A stretch of DNA of 64,000 nt from Paraspadella gotoi. Its lineage: Eukaryota > Chaetognatha. Location: NCBI GenBank assembly GCA_051294375.1, contig CM119270.1, positions 12,021,998 to 12,085,997 on the forward strand. Direction: 5' to 3'. Below, one piece after another: positions 1 to 12,259 of the stretch (the stretch's first letter is position 1; each line of letters begins with the position of its first letter). Under the pieces are notes generated by a model that was given only the letters and a program-made list of their open reading frames with translations, was not told the origin of the DNA and searched no databases. Both the position numbers and the translations under genes were made by a program.

Positions 1-88
1 CCTGAAAGTGATTGGATTGGATTGATTTATTGATTTAATTAGTTGATACATTGAATGTTTGATGAAAAATAATCCCCATTTTCCTCAC

Positions 89-578
89 CACACCATATCC
101 GTGGTGAGTTTCACCACGGCGGGATCCTCGCTGTTCAACAGCAGATCGATGATGTAGATGCTCGAGGCTGTAGACACCCATTCCCTCGCGTGGGTGCCGG
201 CGTCCATCCAGAAGGCGGGTTTTCCGAGGGCGGAAGTGCCGATCTGGGGAAAGAAAGAAGGATAGCGGAGAAAGGAAAAGTATCTAAGAAAAGTGTCGCT
301 GTGTCAGAAGCTTTTAACTATCCATCGTTGAGACGACCTTGATCCCTTTCAACGGATTCCCCAGGTAAGAGTTCCCGGCGGAGAATGGAAAGGCTCGTCC
401 GGGATGCTTCTCCACCAACTCGTCCAGCCATTTGTAGATCTCCCACAGTCGAGGATATCTACCGACGATCGTGTCCGTGAGAGAGTAGGTGGCGGCGAGG
501 TTGGATAACTCCTGGCAGGTGGGGTGAGTGAAAACGAAATAAATAAATAAATAAATTAATAAATAAATAAATATAGAT

Positions 579-633
<55 letters not shown>

Positions 634-3600
634 AAAAAGAAAAGAAAATTACTTGAAACTGGATCGCCTCCTGCAAATTCCCGATGACCTCGTCCACCTT
701 CAGCCCTTCTCTCTCCAGTCGCCCGACGACGGCGTCGACGACCGACTCGGCGGCGCGGAACCCAACCTCCGCCTCCACGGCCACGGGTTCCCGCCAAAAG
801 TCGAGGAGGAGAGCTTCGTCAAGGAGTAGGTCCTTTTGAGAGAAGGGGGAATGATAGGGGGTGAGGGGAAGAAGGAGATGAGGGAGGAAGAAGGGAAGGA
901 GGGGAAGGGGCAGAAGCAGGGGGAAGGGAAGAATTGAGAGAAAAATTAAAAGGAAAGGAGGGAGAGGAGGGGCATTTGAAAGGTGGTAGAGAGAGAGAAG
1001 TTGAGGGGAGGAAAGGAATGGAATGGAAGTGGAAATGGAAAATTGAGGAGTCGGAAAAGAGAGAAAGGGAGAGGAATCAGGAGCGGGAGCAAAAGGTGAA
1101 AGTGGGAAATAAATATTGTCTACGAAGTCGTTGGAAAACATTTATGAGTATGAATGGCTTTAAAATAGTGGATCGCTCGGGAGATGGAGGGAGGTTAAGG
1201 TTTGAGAACAAAGAGAGAGAAGCGAAAGACAAAAGCGGAAAGAATCCGAGGACGAAATGGAAACGGATACAAAATACTTTTCGAGCTCAAAATAACAAAA
1301 TGAAACGGAAAACGATTTCGCCGATTCCTGTTTTCGCTGACTCGTCATGACGTCGCCACGCCGCCCAAAACAACGAAATCGATTATGACAATCGACGTTT
1401 TTTCGCGCGAGATGGACGACAACGACGACGACAACTACGACGACCACGATAGGGACCAAGGGACGCCATAGTCGGACCTCAGTTTGCGTGTACGTGTCCC
1501 CGAGAAATCGGGTTCCCGGTCGACCGTTGACTAGTGATCTCTTTTATTTTAACCTCTGCACGAGATTTCTTTAATTTAGCTGTTTAATTGATTTTAAATA
1601 TATTTTGTTAAAAAAACGAATAGTGCTTTAAGGGATTCCGACTTGGCAAACACGAAGACCACAGCTATGAAAACAACGACAACAACAACAATAACAAAAA
1701 AAATATAAACGGTCACAACGACAACAACCAACTACATCCAAAGAGAGCCTCCTCTTGTCCGCACGACAAAGCGACACCAACCCTGACACGCATTCCCTTT
1801 CCCTTTTGTCCGAGCGAATTTCGTCCGTCGCCAGAATCCCGTTTTTACGACTTCAAACTCGATCGGTTCGTGTCGCTACAGTACGGAGCGACCAGAAGTT
1901 ACAGTGGGACCTCATTATCTCAAGACAAGAATTGACGGGAAGACCTCGGTTAATTCGCTAAGACAAAGGATATATTGCGTCGTCGCTGGAAAACGAGTAA
2001 AAGATTGAGACAACGAAATAACCAGTTTTGTTGGATCTGGCGATTTTATTTCGACGCGCTGATATTTATTGCTTATCTCTTCGCCAAAGGATTTGAAAAA
2101 AAAATCACATTCAAGAAAGGAGCTAAAAATAATTATTCAATCATAATACCTCGACCGATGAATTTCAAAACGTAATGACAACGTAATATCTATTTTTACC
2201 CACTTTCGGCGTCAGTTTACGACCGATATCGAATACTAATCAATTTAATTAATTAATTAATGTACGACTAATTTGTTGCGCAAAATTAGTTCCCGGATTC
2301 GGCGAATGTTCGATTTGTGACAAGAAACTTTTTTCAGTTTAGATGGATGACAAAAAACAGTAAAAGATTAGCTATGAAAGGTTACGGTGTGTCATGATCT
2401 GAACCACGTGACGTGAACTCCTCCTGCCACGAGACCAATTAAATGAATGAGTAATTCTATTAAAGAGAGACCGATTTTTATAGTGGGAGATTCGGGTCTA
2501 AATTAATGGTAGCGATAAACGGAAAAAAATATTCTCGCGATAATCCTTAAATTAAAGCTTAATTCAACTTTACAACGTATATAAACTAAAAATAGCAACG
2601 AAAAAAATAAAAGAAAACAAAAAAAAGACGAATAAAAGAAACGAAAAACTAAAACAAACAAATAAGATTAAACAATTAAAATTGAAAAAATACAAAAAAC
2701 AAAAAAACAAAAAAAACAAAAAACAAAAAAACAATAAAAAAAAATCGAAAAAGAAACGCCAACCTCACTTTACTTAAAATCAAATTAAACAATGCTACTC
2801 TGGACATATCTTCTACCTCTCCTTTCCCTCGTCTTTCCTTCCAACCTCCTTTTCCTCCCTTCCGTCAAATCTACTTCCCCCCTCACTCTCCCTCTCCTCT
2901 CCCTCTTCCTCCTTCCCTCCATCCCTCTCTCCTCCGCCAACATCTTCGCGCCCCCGAGCGCCTTCTCCCTCCGAACGACGATGAGTCGCGGCGCCGATAA
3001 ACGGCTGCGGCGCTGGGTTCGCAAAGGCGCCAAGATGCGCGTGGACATCTTCTTGCGCTGGGGGAAGGAGTTGGGGATGCCGGAGGAGGCCGAGAGGTGC
3101 CGTCACGGGAGGGTTCGTGGAAGAACGTTTTTAGGTCAGTAAAAAAGAAATATTAGTATGAAATACTCGTCTCTGCTCAATATAACATTAGGCTCAAACA
3201 TATATTGGTTGTACTAATGTCATAAGATAATTTTAGTAGTTCATTATTAACCTTAAAATTCATCAGCTCCTCCGGGACCAGATTCAGCTGATGAAATCTA
3301 TCGACAGACAGACAACGATTTACAAAAAAACGTGACTCATTCTGTCTCAGCTGTAACTTTGACTCAACGTCTTTTAAATCCTTTACATGACTGAGTAAAG
3401 TGGGAATTATAAAAACATGTCATCATTCTAAATATTGTGTCCACATAATATTTTTTAGACTTTATTTAAATTTACAACTAATAAATAATTTGATTATTCA
3501 TTCCCTCAAGAAAACCCGAACGCGACAGAAACCGAGCCAGTCACTTCTCCCTCGCGCCTCCCTCTCCCGCCACTCGCTCGCCCCTTCCGCTCCTCGGCCA

Positions 3601-4445
3601 GACACGCCCATCTCATCGTCGACTTTTGCCGCTTTCACTGGCGGCGCCGCGACGCCGTGGACGTCTTCGGCGAGGCGGGCGACTTCCGGTCCGACGTCTA
3701 CTCTCTCGGCGTCGTCGGCCTCGCATCGGCGCGCGTCGAGATCGGCGTCGATTTTGACTCCGGCGTCTCGGCCGCCGATCGGCGCAGATTCCGGGAATGT
3801 CGCCAGTTGCCGGAAAAGCTGGAGGAGGCGGCGGCGGTGGTCAAGTGGACGGTGGACGAGATCGTCAAGGATGTGGAAGAGAATGACGACGATGACGACG
3901 ACGACGACAAAGGAGGACTTCTTTCTAACTTCCCTCCGCCCAAACCGGTCGACCCGCCTCTTCCCTCTCCGCCCCTTCCTTCCGACAATGTCTCCGCCTG
4001 CGAGCCTCCATCGCCTCCACGCCCACCCCTGGCCCTCTCGCCCGGACTCAATCCCGACAGCGTCCTCTGCTTCGTCGCCCTACGACCGGACGATCCTCTC
4101 CAGCAGGAATACCTCGAGACTCCGGAGTCTGAACCCATCGTCGGAGACGCTTATCGTTTGGCCGACATCTGCGTCGGCTTCGGAACTAGGCTGCGCGATG
4201 AGAGGGCGGCGGAGAAGAAGGAAGCGGCGACGGATCAGCGGCCGTGGGCGGCGTCTGAGGCTGCGCTGCGCCGGCGAGCGGCGGCGAGATTTGAAACTTC
4301 GGTTAACGTTTTTCGATTCTGCTTTTTGATCTTCACTCTCGCTTTCGCGCCGCTTATTTTCCTCAAGGTAGAGTCGTGGTGAAAGGGAGAGAGAGACAGA
4401 GAGAGAGAGACAGACAGAGAGAGAGAGAGACAGAGAGAGAGAGAA

Positions 4446-4481
<36 letters not shown>

Positions 4482-7400
4482 TCAATAAGATGAAGCTTCC
4501 AACAAAGGGTTGAGGGAAAGTTTACTACAGGAGGACAGCTAAGACAGCTGAAGTTTTAGGTCAGATTGAAGAATACAGGAGGGAAAAGAAAATGAAAGGT
4601 CAAGTCTCAAGGGATGTATATGTACATGCAAATTAAAAACTAAATTCGTTGCGAAAACCAATCTTTTCTCTTGTTTAAGAATATTCATTGAAAATTGTTA
4701 TCATCATTCGCCTCCTCTTCAGGTTTATCCCAGCAGCCAGGAGCTGCGAAGATTTCGTCGGGCAGATCGAATGCGCGTCAACGACGACGACGACGAAAAC
4801 GTGGAGAATCTCGACGAGGAGAGGTGGGTTCGAGTGGAGGCCGGAAAGCTTCGTCAAAATGCAGCGAATCTCGAAGAGAGACTCTCAGGAACGCACTCTA
4901 GTCAAAATAAGGAAGCAACGAGTGGAATAAGTCTTCCAGGAAAAGAAATGGATCCCAACGACGCCCCGATCGACGCCTCTTTGCTGCAAAACGGTGCCGT
5001 TTCAAACGCAAGGTGAGATTCTCGACTACTGTGCTTATTTGCTACGATGTCATTCTCCCATTTTAGTTGATAAAACCATCCGCCACAAATTAGTAAAACA
5101 ATCTTCTTTTATTTAAGGTCCATTATGCGCCCGACTTCAGTTCGTGACGCTACTGACGACGCCGCAGCCGCCGACCTCGCCGCCGATTCCCCCGACGTAC
5201 TTCCCGTACGGCGCCGGGTCCGCACCTCGGCGACTCAACGCGCGCGCAAATCACTTCGCTCTTTTTTTCATTTCGATTTCGAGACGGACGACGACGATGA
5301 TGACGACGATCGCATTTTCGTCGCCATTGACGACCGGGCCCCCTCGGTTTCGCCGTTGGCCTTGCTCTCCGCGGAACCCGCCTTCGGTCATCCTTGCGTC
5401 AACTCGTTCGTCTCGTGGCTCCGACGATGGGCGCTCATCGTTTTGGCGTCCGGTCACGGTCCGTTCTTGATGGCGTACATGGATTCCCACGTGTACCCGG
5501 TGCTCGTGGATACGATGATGGCGTTTCGGTAATCGATTTGTTGCAAATAATCCATTGTTTCTCAAGTTAGGATTTTCTTAAAGCATTAGTTGATAGCAAG
5601 TCTTCATTTAAGTTAGACTTAGCAAATTAATTCGCTTTATAATCCCGAGTATTAATAACTATATCTTATAATACTATCCTCTCCTATTTTTATAATCCTT
5701 TTTCCTTCCCAGCGTCGAACACAACGTGACAGTCTCCGATTTGTCCTACTGGAACTTCTTCGCCTACAACAGATGGAACTGCTTCTTCATGTTCATCTTC
5801 CTCTACTGGAACATCAACGTGGCCGCTCTCGCCGTCCCCGCGGTCACCAAACACTTCGTCGAGTCCTGCTACTATTCCCATCACTTCGGTCTCCATCGCC
5901 TGAACGACGACTTCGTTCCCCATCACCTGGAGAGCCTGGACGGTCTAACTCGTGTAAGTCGCGGCCTGGCGATTCGCCTGGGCCTGCCGTATCGACGAGA
6001 CTTTTGGCGTTTCGTCTGGGGTCGTCTGCGAAAAGATTGGAGCAAAGCGCGAATCTTCATGATCCTGCTCAGTCCGTTTTCGATCTCCGCGGGGCTTTTG
6101 AGCACTCTGCCCATTTTCGCTCTTTTCCCCAATCACCCCTTCGGCGCGGAACTGCCCGGGGGTGGAGGGTGTGGCTCGAGGCTCTCCAACGTCGCGCGAC
6201 GAATCTTCGCTTTCGTCGTTTACCTTTGGAAACTGAGCCTCTTCGTCATCCACGTCTTCCTCCTCTACCTCACCCTCTCCATCTACTTCGAATTCCTCGT
6301 CCACACCCTGACGGCGACCATCCAACACTTCGAACTTACCCTCAACGTCCTCGGAGTCATCGTCGGGTTCTTCACCTTTCTCTGGCGAATCAAATCGCGA
6401 GCGAGGAACAAGTATCTCTCTCTGCAACTCTCGGTGCTGCAGACGGCGAGGGAGATTGACGAAAACGAAGAGGACAACGACCAGGGGTGAGCCAGTCGTT
6501 TTTCTATTTACTGTTTTAAGTTGTTTTTTTATTTTAAATATTATTTATTTATATATATATAAGATCGATATAAAAAAAACGTGGTTCGAAAGAGAGACGA
6601 AAATCTCATAGAATGCGATTTTTTTTAAATTTTGTGATTTTTGTAACTTCTTTACCAAAAAAAGTTTATATTTATATCTACAGAACGACGGGACAACAAA
6701 AACGCCGCGCCCTCGTCCGTTACTGCCCTCAAGGCACTCCCTATATCCCCAAAGCACTCCACAAACTTATCGTCCACGAGATGTGCCATCCGGGGCTGGA
6801 ACGATTCAAATTCGCCCTCAAATTGGCGGGCATGGCGACGCTGGTGTGGTACGTCGACGCCGTCGTCAAAGTGTCCAATTTGGACGGAGAGTTGACGGCC
6901 TTCGGGGCGGCGCAGGCCATCGTCACTCTCGCCGTCGTCGTCGTACCTTCGGTTCTTGCCGGGTTTCGATCCGAGGAGGAGAAGGCTTTCGCCGAGGAGC
7001 AGAGGCGATGCAAAATCAAGGCTTTGATCGGGAAGTTCTTGGAGGAACATCCCGCGGCCGCGAGTACTCCAGTGAGAAAGAGAAATGATAAGGCTGGGCA
7101 TTGATGGGGGGGAAGCTTGTGTTGATATTCGAAAACTAATTATGGGATTCAGTTAATATTTGTTATAATAAATGTAAGTTTCAATTATCACAGAGTTCAG
7201 TTTTAAAAACGCAACAAAAATTTATTCTGGTGGAAGGATGAACGATTTTAGAAAAAACATTCGTTGCTATTGTTTGTAACTTACATGAATTCGTTAACTA
7301 TTTTATCACTAATTCTCAGTTTTTGTAACTTTTACTGTACTTAATAACAAGTTTGATTTGTCTCTCGATTTTTAATTTGATTCCAATATAATTGATCTCG

Positions 7401-7619
7401 GGTGACGATCGATACGGAAAAAAAAAAATTATTCAATAAAGAAACGAAAAGTGCATTGAAAGTTGACTGTTGAAAAACCCAACTGACCTGCAGAACTTGT
7501 AGTTGCCGTTCGTCTTTGGGCGTGACGCTAAATACTTTGTCCCCATCATATTTCACTCGTTTCTCCGGTCGGGCAAGGCACGAGACAATGCCGAACGCGC
7601 AAAGTATAAGTAATCTCAT
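89..7619 (-). CDS. Prepro-carboxypeptidase, M14 family (A/B type), 5' part only
   Basis: Secreted zinc carboxypeptidase that removes C-terminal residues from peptides. Exons on the minus strand: 7619-7488, 832-653, 511-338 and 243-89. The first three introns are phase 0 and the last donor is phase 2. Residues 1-16 (MRLLILCAFGIVSCLA) form a signal peptide. Residues 17 to about 105 match the inhibitory propeptide, including the hallmark LDFWREP. The catalytic domain then starts, with PRLWEIYKWLD, the GNSYLGNPL strand and THAREW at residues 179-184. In that motif H180 and E183 are the first two zinc ligands. The remaining exons, with the third ligand, the specificity pocket and the catalytic glutamate, lie beyond base 1, so A and B specificity cannot be separated. 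I chose the Met at 7619 because it directly precedes the signal peptide; no ATG lies just upstream in frame. Intron 1 (833-7487) contains a complete gene on the other strand. Confidence 0.92.
581..648. repeat. (AAAG)n microsatellite
   Basis: Tandem AAAG units in carboxypeptidase intron 2, just inside its 5' splice site on the minus strand. Confidence 0.95.
834..2791. other. Host-intron sequence upstream of the nested membrane-protein gene
   Basis: Low-complexity sequence: a purine-rich stretch to about 1130, GAC/AAC trinucleotide-like stretches near 1410-1455 and 1670-1730, and an A-rich stretch at about 2585-2750. It must hold the promoter and 5' UTR of the gene starting at 2792, but I see no clear TATA box or initiator. 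Short open frames here have biased composition and are not supported as genes. Confidence 0.4.
2792..7104 (+). CDS. Multi-pass membrane protein of unknown family, 1031 aa
   Basis: I do not recognise this family. Exons: 2792-3134, 3511-4367, 4723-5012, 5118-5528, 5713-6486 and 6684-7104. They sum to exactly 1032 codons with matching phases (1, 0, 2, 2, 2). The 3' splice site of exon 2 could also be 18 or 30 bases further on, still in frame. The protein starts with a hydrophobic, signal-like segment. It then has a long soluble part with proline-rich and aspartate-run stretches (about residues 240-290, 425 and 550). Hydrophobic segments follow near residues 380-399, 600-620, 653-675, 748-775, 800-832 and 846-862, with two more near 934-953 and 968-986. 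The C-terminal tail is charged (EEEKAFAEEQRR), so probably cytosolic. The whole gene lies inside intron 1 of the carboxypeptidase, antisense to it. The open frame across five junctions makes a real gene likely. The role is unknown; a receptor, channel or transporter are all possible. Confidence 0.8.
4384..4481. repeat. Imperfect (GA)n microsatellite with CAGA interruptions
   Basis: GA repeat broken by CAGA units, in intron 2 of the nested membrane-protein gene, starting about 17 bases after the 5' splice site. Confidence 0.95.
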
Positions 7620-8553
7620 GTTAAGGAATCGGTTCAATTTTTAAGACTAATCGGTATCATTACGACCAAGCTAGAAATTCCAACCAGGATTCCGGTATCT
7701 TCATTTTTGATTTGACTAACATATGTTTTTTGATAAAGTCACCAGCCGTTGAAAATACACAAAAAAAAAAAAAAAATAACTCGGAGAGTTTTTAACTACG
7801 TAAATTCTTTTTGAAATTGTGCTAACAATAACAATATCTTTGAATTCGGCTTTCAATATATGTATTTTAAAAATTTTTTATGTCATATTATTGACATTAT
7901 TGTAACAAGGTAAATTCTACGCAAAACGAAAAACCTAAAATATTATAAACTGACAATCAAGCGAACTTTTTCATATAAATAGACAAAACCAGCACTGCAG
8001 TGAAAATGAAGTACTTTTCATTTCTTGATTATGTAAGCGGGTTTTTAGCCTTGAATGTAATATGATCATATGATATCACAGTGTAACACAAATCCCAACA
8101 CATAACAGCATTACTCAATAATCATACAGTATTTCAAAACTTTAAATATAGAACATGAAGGTTGATGAAGAAATTTTTTGTTACGAAGATAAAAAATATA
8201 TATACTGTTTACAATATACATATTTATATATTAATGGTACAAAATTATTTATTACCTGAGGAGCGTTTTTTCAGCTAATGACCATGAAAATTTTTTTTAT
8301 TAGAAAAACTTCTTTTAACGATGTTAATAGATGCAAATAAAAACAAACAAACAATAGAGATTTAAAAAAATAATCATGAAACTTTACCAAGCCTTATTGA
8401 TTTTTATTTCGGCAACGTATTCTTCCCAAATTCTACAGAAGAAAATGATTTTGAATAAATTCTGAGGTAAGGCACTGGAAATGCTCTTTGTATAAAGAGT
8501 AAGTAATATTTTTTTACACTATGATTATTTGGCCTTGACGGGACTTTTGGGCT
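7620..8553. other. Intergenic spacer, carboxypeptidase 5' flank / KASH gene 3' flank
   Basis: AT-rich sequence between two minus-strand genes. It should carry the carboxypeptidase promoter and the 3' UTR of the KASH gene. An AATAAA-like signal in minus sense cannot be assigned with confidence. No coding sequence was seen. Confidence 0.4.
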
Positions 8554-11500
8554 TCAGATCGGCGGCTGTCCATCCGGGTATCTCAGCTGCGGAAGGAGAC
8601 TCCACCTAAATCTGTTTTGACGGCTGCAGCAGTCTGGACGCAGCAACAAACCGCAGCTCAACAGCAGGAACGCCAGACTGCAGCAAACGAAGAGCAAACT
8701 GAAAGGGGGAAGTCTGAAGGCGAATGGAAGGAAATTTGAGATGGAGGGAATGAAGGAGGAGAAGGGTAGGGAAAGGAAGTTTCGACGGGTGGAGGGAAGG
8801 TCGCTGGATGTTCGAGAGAAGCGGCTGCTTTGAGTGAGATTGCTGCAGTGGTTGCGACAAGGACTGTAAAGAAAAAAGTGAGATAATAATGACGATTCAT
8901 AGGTAAATGAAATTGTTAATATTTAAATTACCATAAATCGTGATGAAGCAACAATCTCATAGATGCGACTTGATTATTGTTTTCATCATCGTCGTCGTCG
9001 GCGCCATGATTGTCTTCGATGTCGTTTTGAATTCTATTACTTCGTTGCGATTCTTTTTCTTCTTCCATCGTTATATCTTTTAACACTATCCTCTTCAATT
9101 GATCCATTTCTTCCTCCGCTTGTTCCAAATTTACGCGTAAATGATCCGGAAAAATTTCATCTTTGTTTTCGATCGTCAGATGTTGCAGGAGTTTCTGAAT
9201 CTTTGGAGAAAATGTAAAAAATTAATTAGCTTAAATTTGCAATCATAAGTTAAGACATAACTAGCTATATTTCAGATCAGCGCCTTCTAACCTTTTGTTT
9301 CATCATAGTCGCATCCTCGGCCAGCATTTCCCGATCGTCCCAAGAGAGGTCCGCGCAGTTCGCGAAAGATTCTATTCTTTTTTTCAACAAAAGAGCATCT
9401 TTCTCGACTCCCAAAATTTCACCCCTTTTCTCGAGAAGACGCGAAACCTTCTCAATTCGCTCGTCCAAAGAGGATTCGAGATTGGACATCCCGTCTATGA
9501 GTCGAGAGGCTCGTCGTCGTAAGCGACAGATGTCGAAGCGGGGATTCTCTTCGCCGAATGTCTGTAGAACGTTTAGAGGGAAATGACACTAAATATTACA
9601 TTACTTTTTGTTTTTGAAAAGCAACTAAAAATTTCGGTTGCTCACCTTCAGCTCGGCTTCGATGTTGCCTATTCGTCGAATTCGATCGACGACGTCATCC
9701 CGTCGACCAATCAGCGCTCGAGAAACACGGGCAAAGGCGGTGGGGCGATACTCGAGCGGATTGAGTTCGGAAAGACCGCGCCTGAGATCGTCACAAGAAT
9801 TTTCGAGAGACTGAAGAGCTAGTCGAAGATCCTGAAGGTGTTAAAACATATTCGTATATTTAAAAAATATAATTAAATATTTCTGAGCAATTGTCGTCGT
9901 TGTTCTCACCCTAATCTTCGCCGCTTGGTCCCTCTGAAAAGCAGCGACGGCCATGACGTCTTCCCAGGAGTCGACGAGCCTTTCCATCGCCTCCAACTCT
10001 TCCCTCATCTCGTCGCTGGATGCGAGGCGTCGCCGGAGACCCTTGGCGACGGCGACGAGGCAGGCGGCGTTGGTGGAACACGTCGCCAGGAGGTCATTGT
10101 ACTTGGAGGGACGTTGGACGGAGCCTTCGCCAGAGAAGGCCGTCTTGAAGTGGACGAGAGCTGCTTTGGTTAACTGAGAAAAAAAGAGAGAGGGATGGTG
10201 AAAGGGAAAGAGAATGAGAGAGAGAAATAAAAAGAAAGAGAGAGAAGAAATGAGAAAAAGTAGTGATGAGCACTGAGCATTTTATTTCATTTTTGTTTCA
10301 TTATTCAATTTTAATAATTCTCTCATCTTATTTTTTAATCATTTCCATGTTTACTTATAAAATATACTGACCTGCAATTGACCTCGAGATTCCCTGATGA
10401 CGTGATGCACGTCTTCGACATCAGAATCCGTGTCCAGCGCAGCAGCTCTCCTTGTGCGCAGTGTTCTCCGCTTCTGCGGCGGCGTTTTCGTCGCTCTCAA
10501 AGCCTCCGTCGACGGAGGTCGTTCCCAGTCGCTCTCCAGATCTTCCATGCAGTCGCGATGGAATTCTAAGGTCTTATCGAACTCGCTCTCCAAGAACTTG
10601 TTTGGCGTGGAATGCATCGCCGCGCCCTCTTTCAAAAAGGAGACAAACGCCTCTTGGTGGACGGGCGACGGAGAAACCGACGGGAAAAAGGTTCCCGATT
10701 TCTCTGCGACGGGCTGGGGTAGTTCGGGTTCCTTTAATTGGAAAGGATGGTCGAGGAACGATCGACGCGTCGGCGTCCACATCTCGATCGGTTCGACGCT
10801 TCGAATCCTCTCCACTTCCTTCGGACTTCGCAGAGTCGCGTCGAACGGCTCGTCGAGGATCTCCGTCGGACTCAAGGGCGACGCCAAAGATCCTTTCCTT
10901 CCCTCGCTCCCGAATCCTGTGTCCGAGGATTCAAATTCGCCCTCGGAACTGCTCGTCGCCAGTGACGGCAGAGTCGGCGGCGGCTCTTGCACGTGTGTTG
11001 GAGAATGTCTATTGGCTTCGGTAAAGATCTCTTTATCTGTAGCTTCTCTTTCGCCGGTAGAATCGCCGCCTTCGTCGAATCCCCTGCCACCTCCTTTAAA
11101 CATCCTGTCAACCTCCAATCCCTTCAAACCGGAAGCAAAGGCGCCGACATCTAGCTCCACTTGGTCGACGCATCTTCGCCCCAGATCTTCGAGCAGGACG
11201 ACCCATTCCATCGAGAGTAGGCGCATCTCGTGGCACTTCTTTAGCAGCACGCGCATAGTGGAGAGGAGATCTTCGGGCGAAGGGCCGAAGTCGAAGAATC
11301 GAAGAGCGTGTGGACGATCCATTCCGACATTTGAGTCAATGCTTTGATGGCCGTTATCGTCCTTCGAAAGTTTTTGCACGTTTCCCGAATCTTTTGGAAG
11401 CTTAAAAGATTTTCTCAAGTCTGTCTTCGATCCTCCATTCTTTTCCTCAATCGCTTCTTCGTTCCATTTTAAGTTTTCGATATCCTCTGACTCTTCCTCA

Positions 11501-12212
11501 ACTCCCTCGCGATCCTCTTCCTCATCCTCCATCAAATCCTCCAACGCCTCCTCGATCCTCTTCAGATTCGCCTCTTGCGCCCGAATTTGTGTCTGCAGGG
11601 ATTCCTGCGCCGCGATCTCTGTGCACAAGTCCGTCGATTTCCACGGCGCCGCGACAGTCTCCGTCACGCGAATTGGGCGCAACTTTCTGTCGGGGGAAGA
11701 TCGGAAATTATAACCAATTAACCATGTATTAGAATAAATAATGAGAAAATTATGTATATTTAACTATTTTCGTATTCTTCCCTTTTTTTTAACTTCATAA
11801 TTTATTATCTCTTTCCATTTTTCTTCCTCTTCCTCTCCTCTCCAATATTTTTTTCCTTCAATTTTTCTTTAATCCCTTTTTTCTTTAATTCTTTCTTTTT
11901 ACTTTCACGTCCATCATTTTTTCAATCCTTCATTCAATATTTATTTCATTTCTTCTTTGATTGATTTTGCCTTTTGTTATTATTTTTTTATTTCATTTTT
12001 TTTCATCACCTCCGAAGAGAAGAGAGATGCAGCGCGACGAGGCTCAAGTCTTCGGCGAGCGATTGCAAAGGAGTTCTTGATGAAGAGGAGGCGTCGAGGG
12101 GAGACGCGGGATGAGGAGAGACTTGGAAGCTTCGTCCGTGGTGGCAGCGATGGTGGAGCGGGCCGTCAGGGTCGATTTCGAGCTGAGGAGATGGCAAGGA
12201 CAGAGAGAGAGA

Positions 12213-12259
<47 letters not shown>

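Noticed and set aside
314-1141. Single long open frame covering the carboxypeptidase region
   Set aside because: It reads through introns. The Leu/Phe-rich parts are microsatellite and intron translations. Homology is confined to 832-653 and 511-338.
934-1350. 138-codon + strand frame, Lys/Glu-rich
   Set aside because: The composition follows purine-rich intron DNA, with no domain and no splice support.
10430-11347. 305-codon + strand frame opposite the KASH gene's large exon
   Set aside because: Ser/Arg-rich shadow of a GC-rich coding exon. The minus-strand exon has matching phases on both sides.
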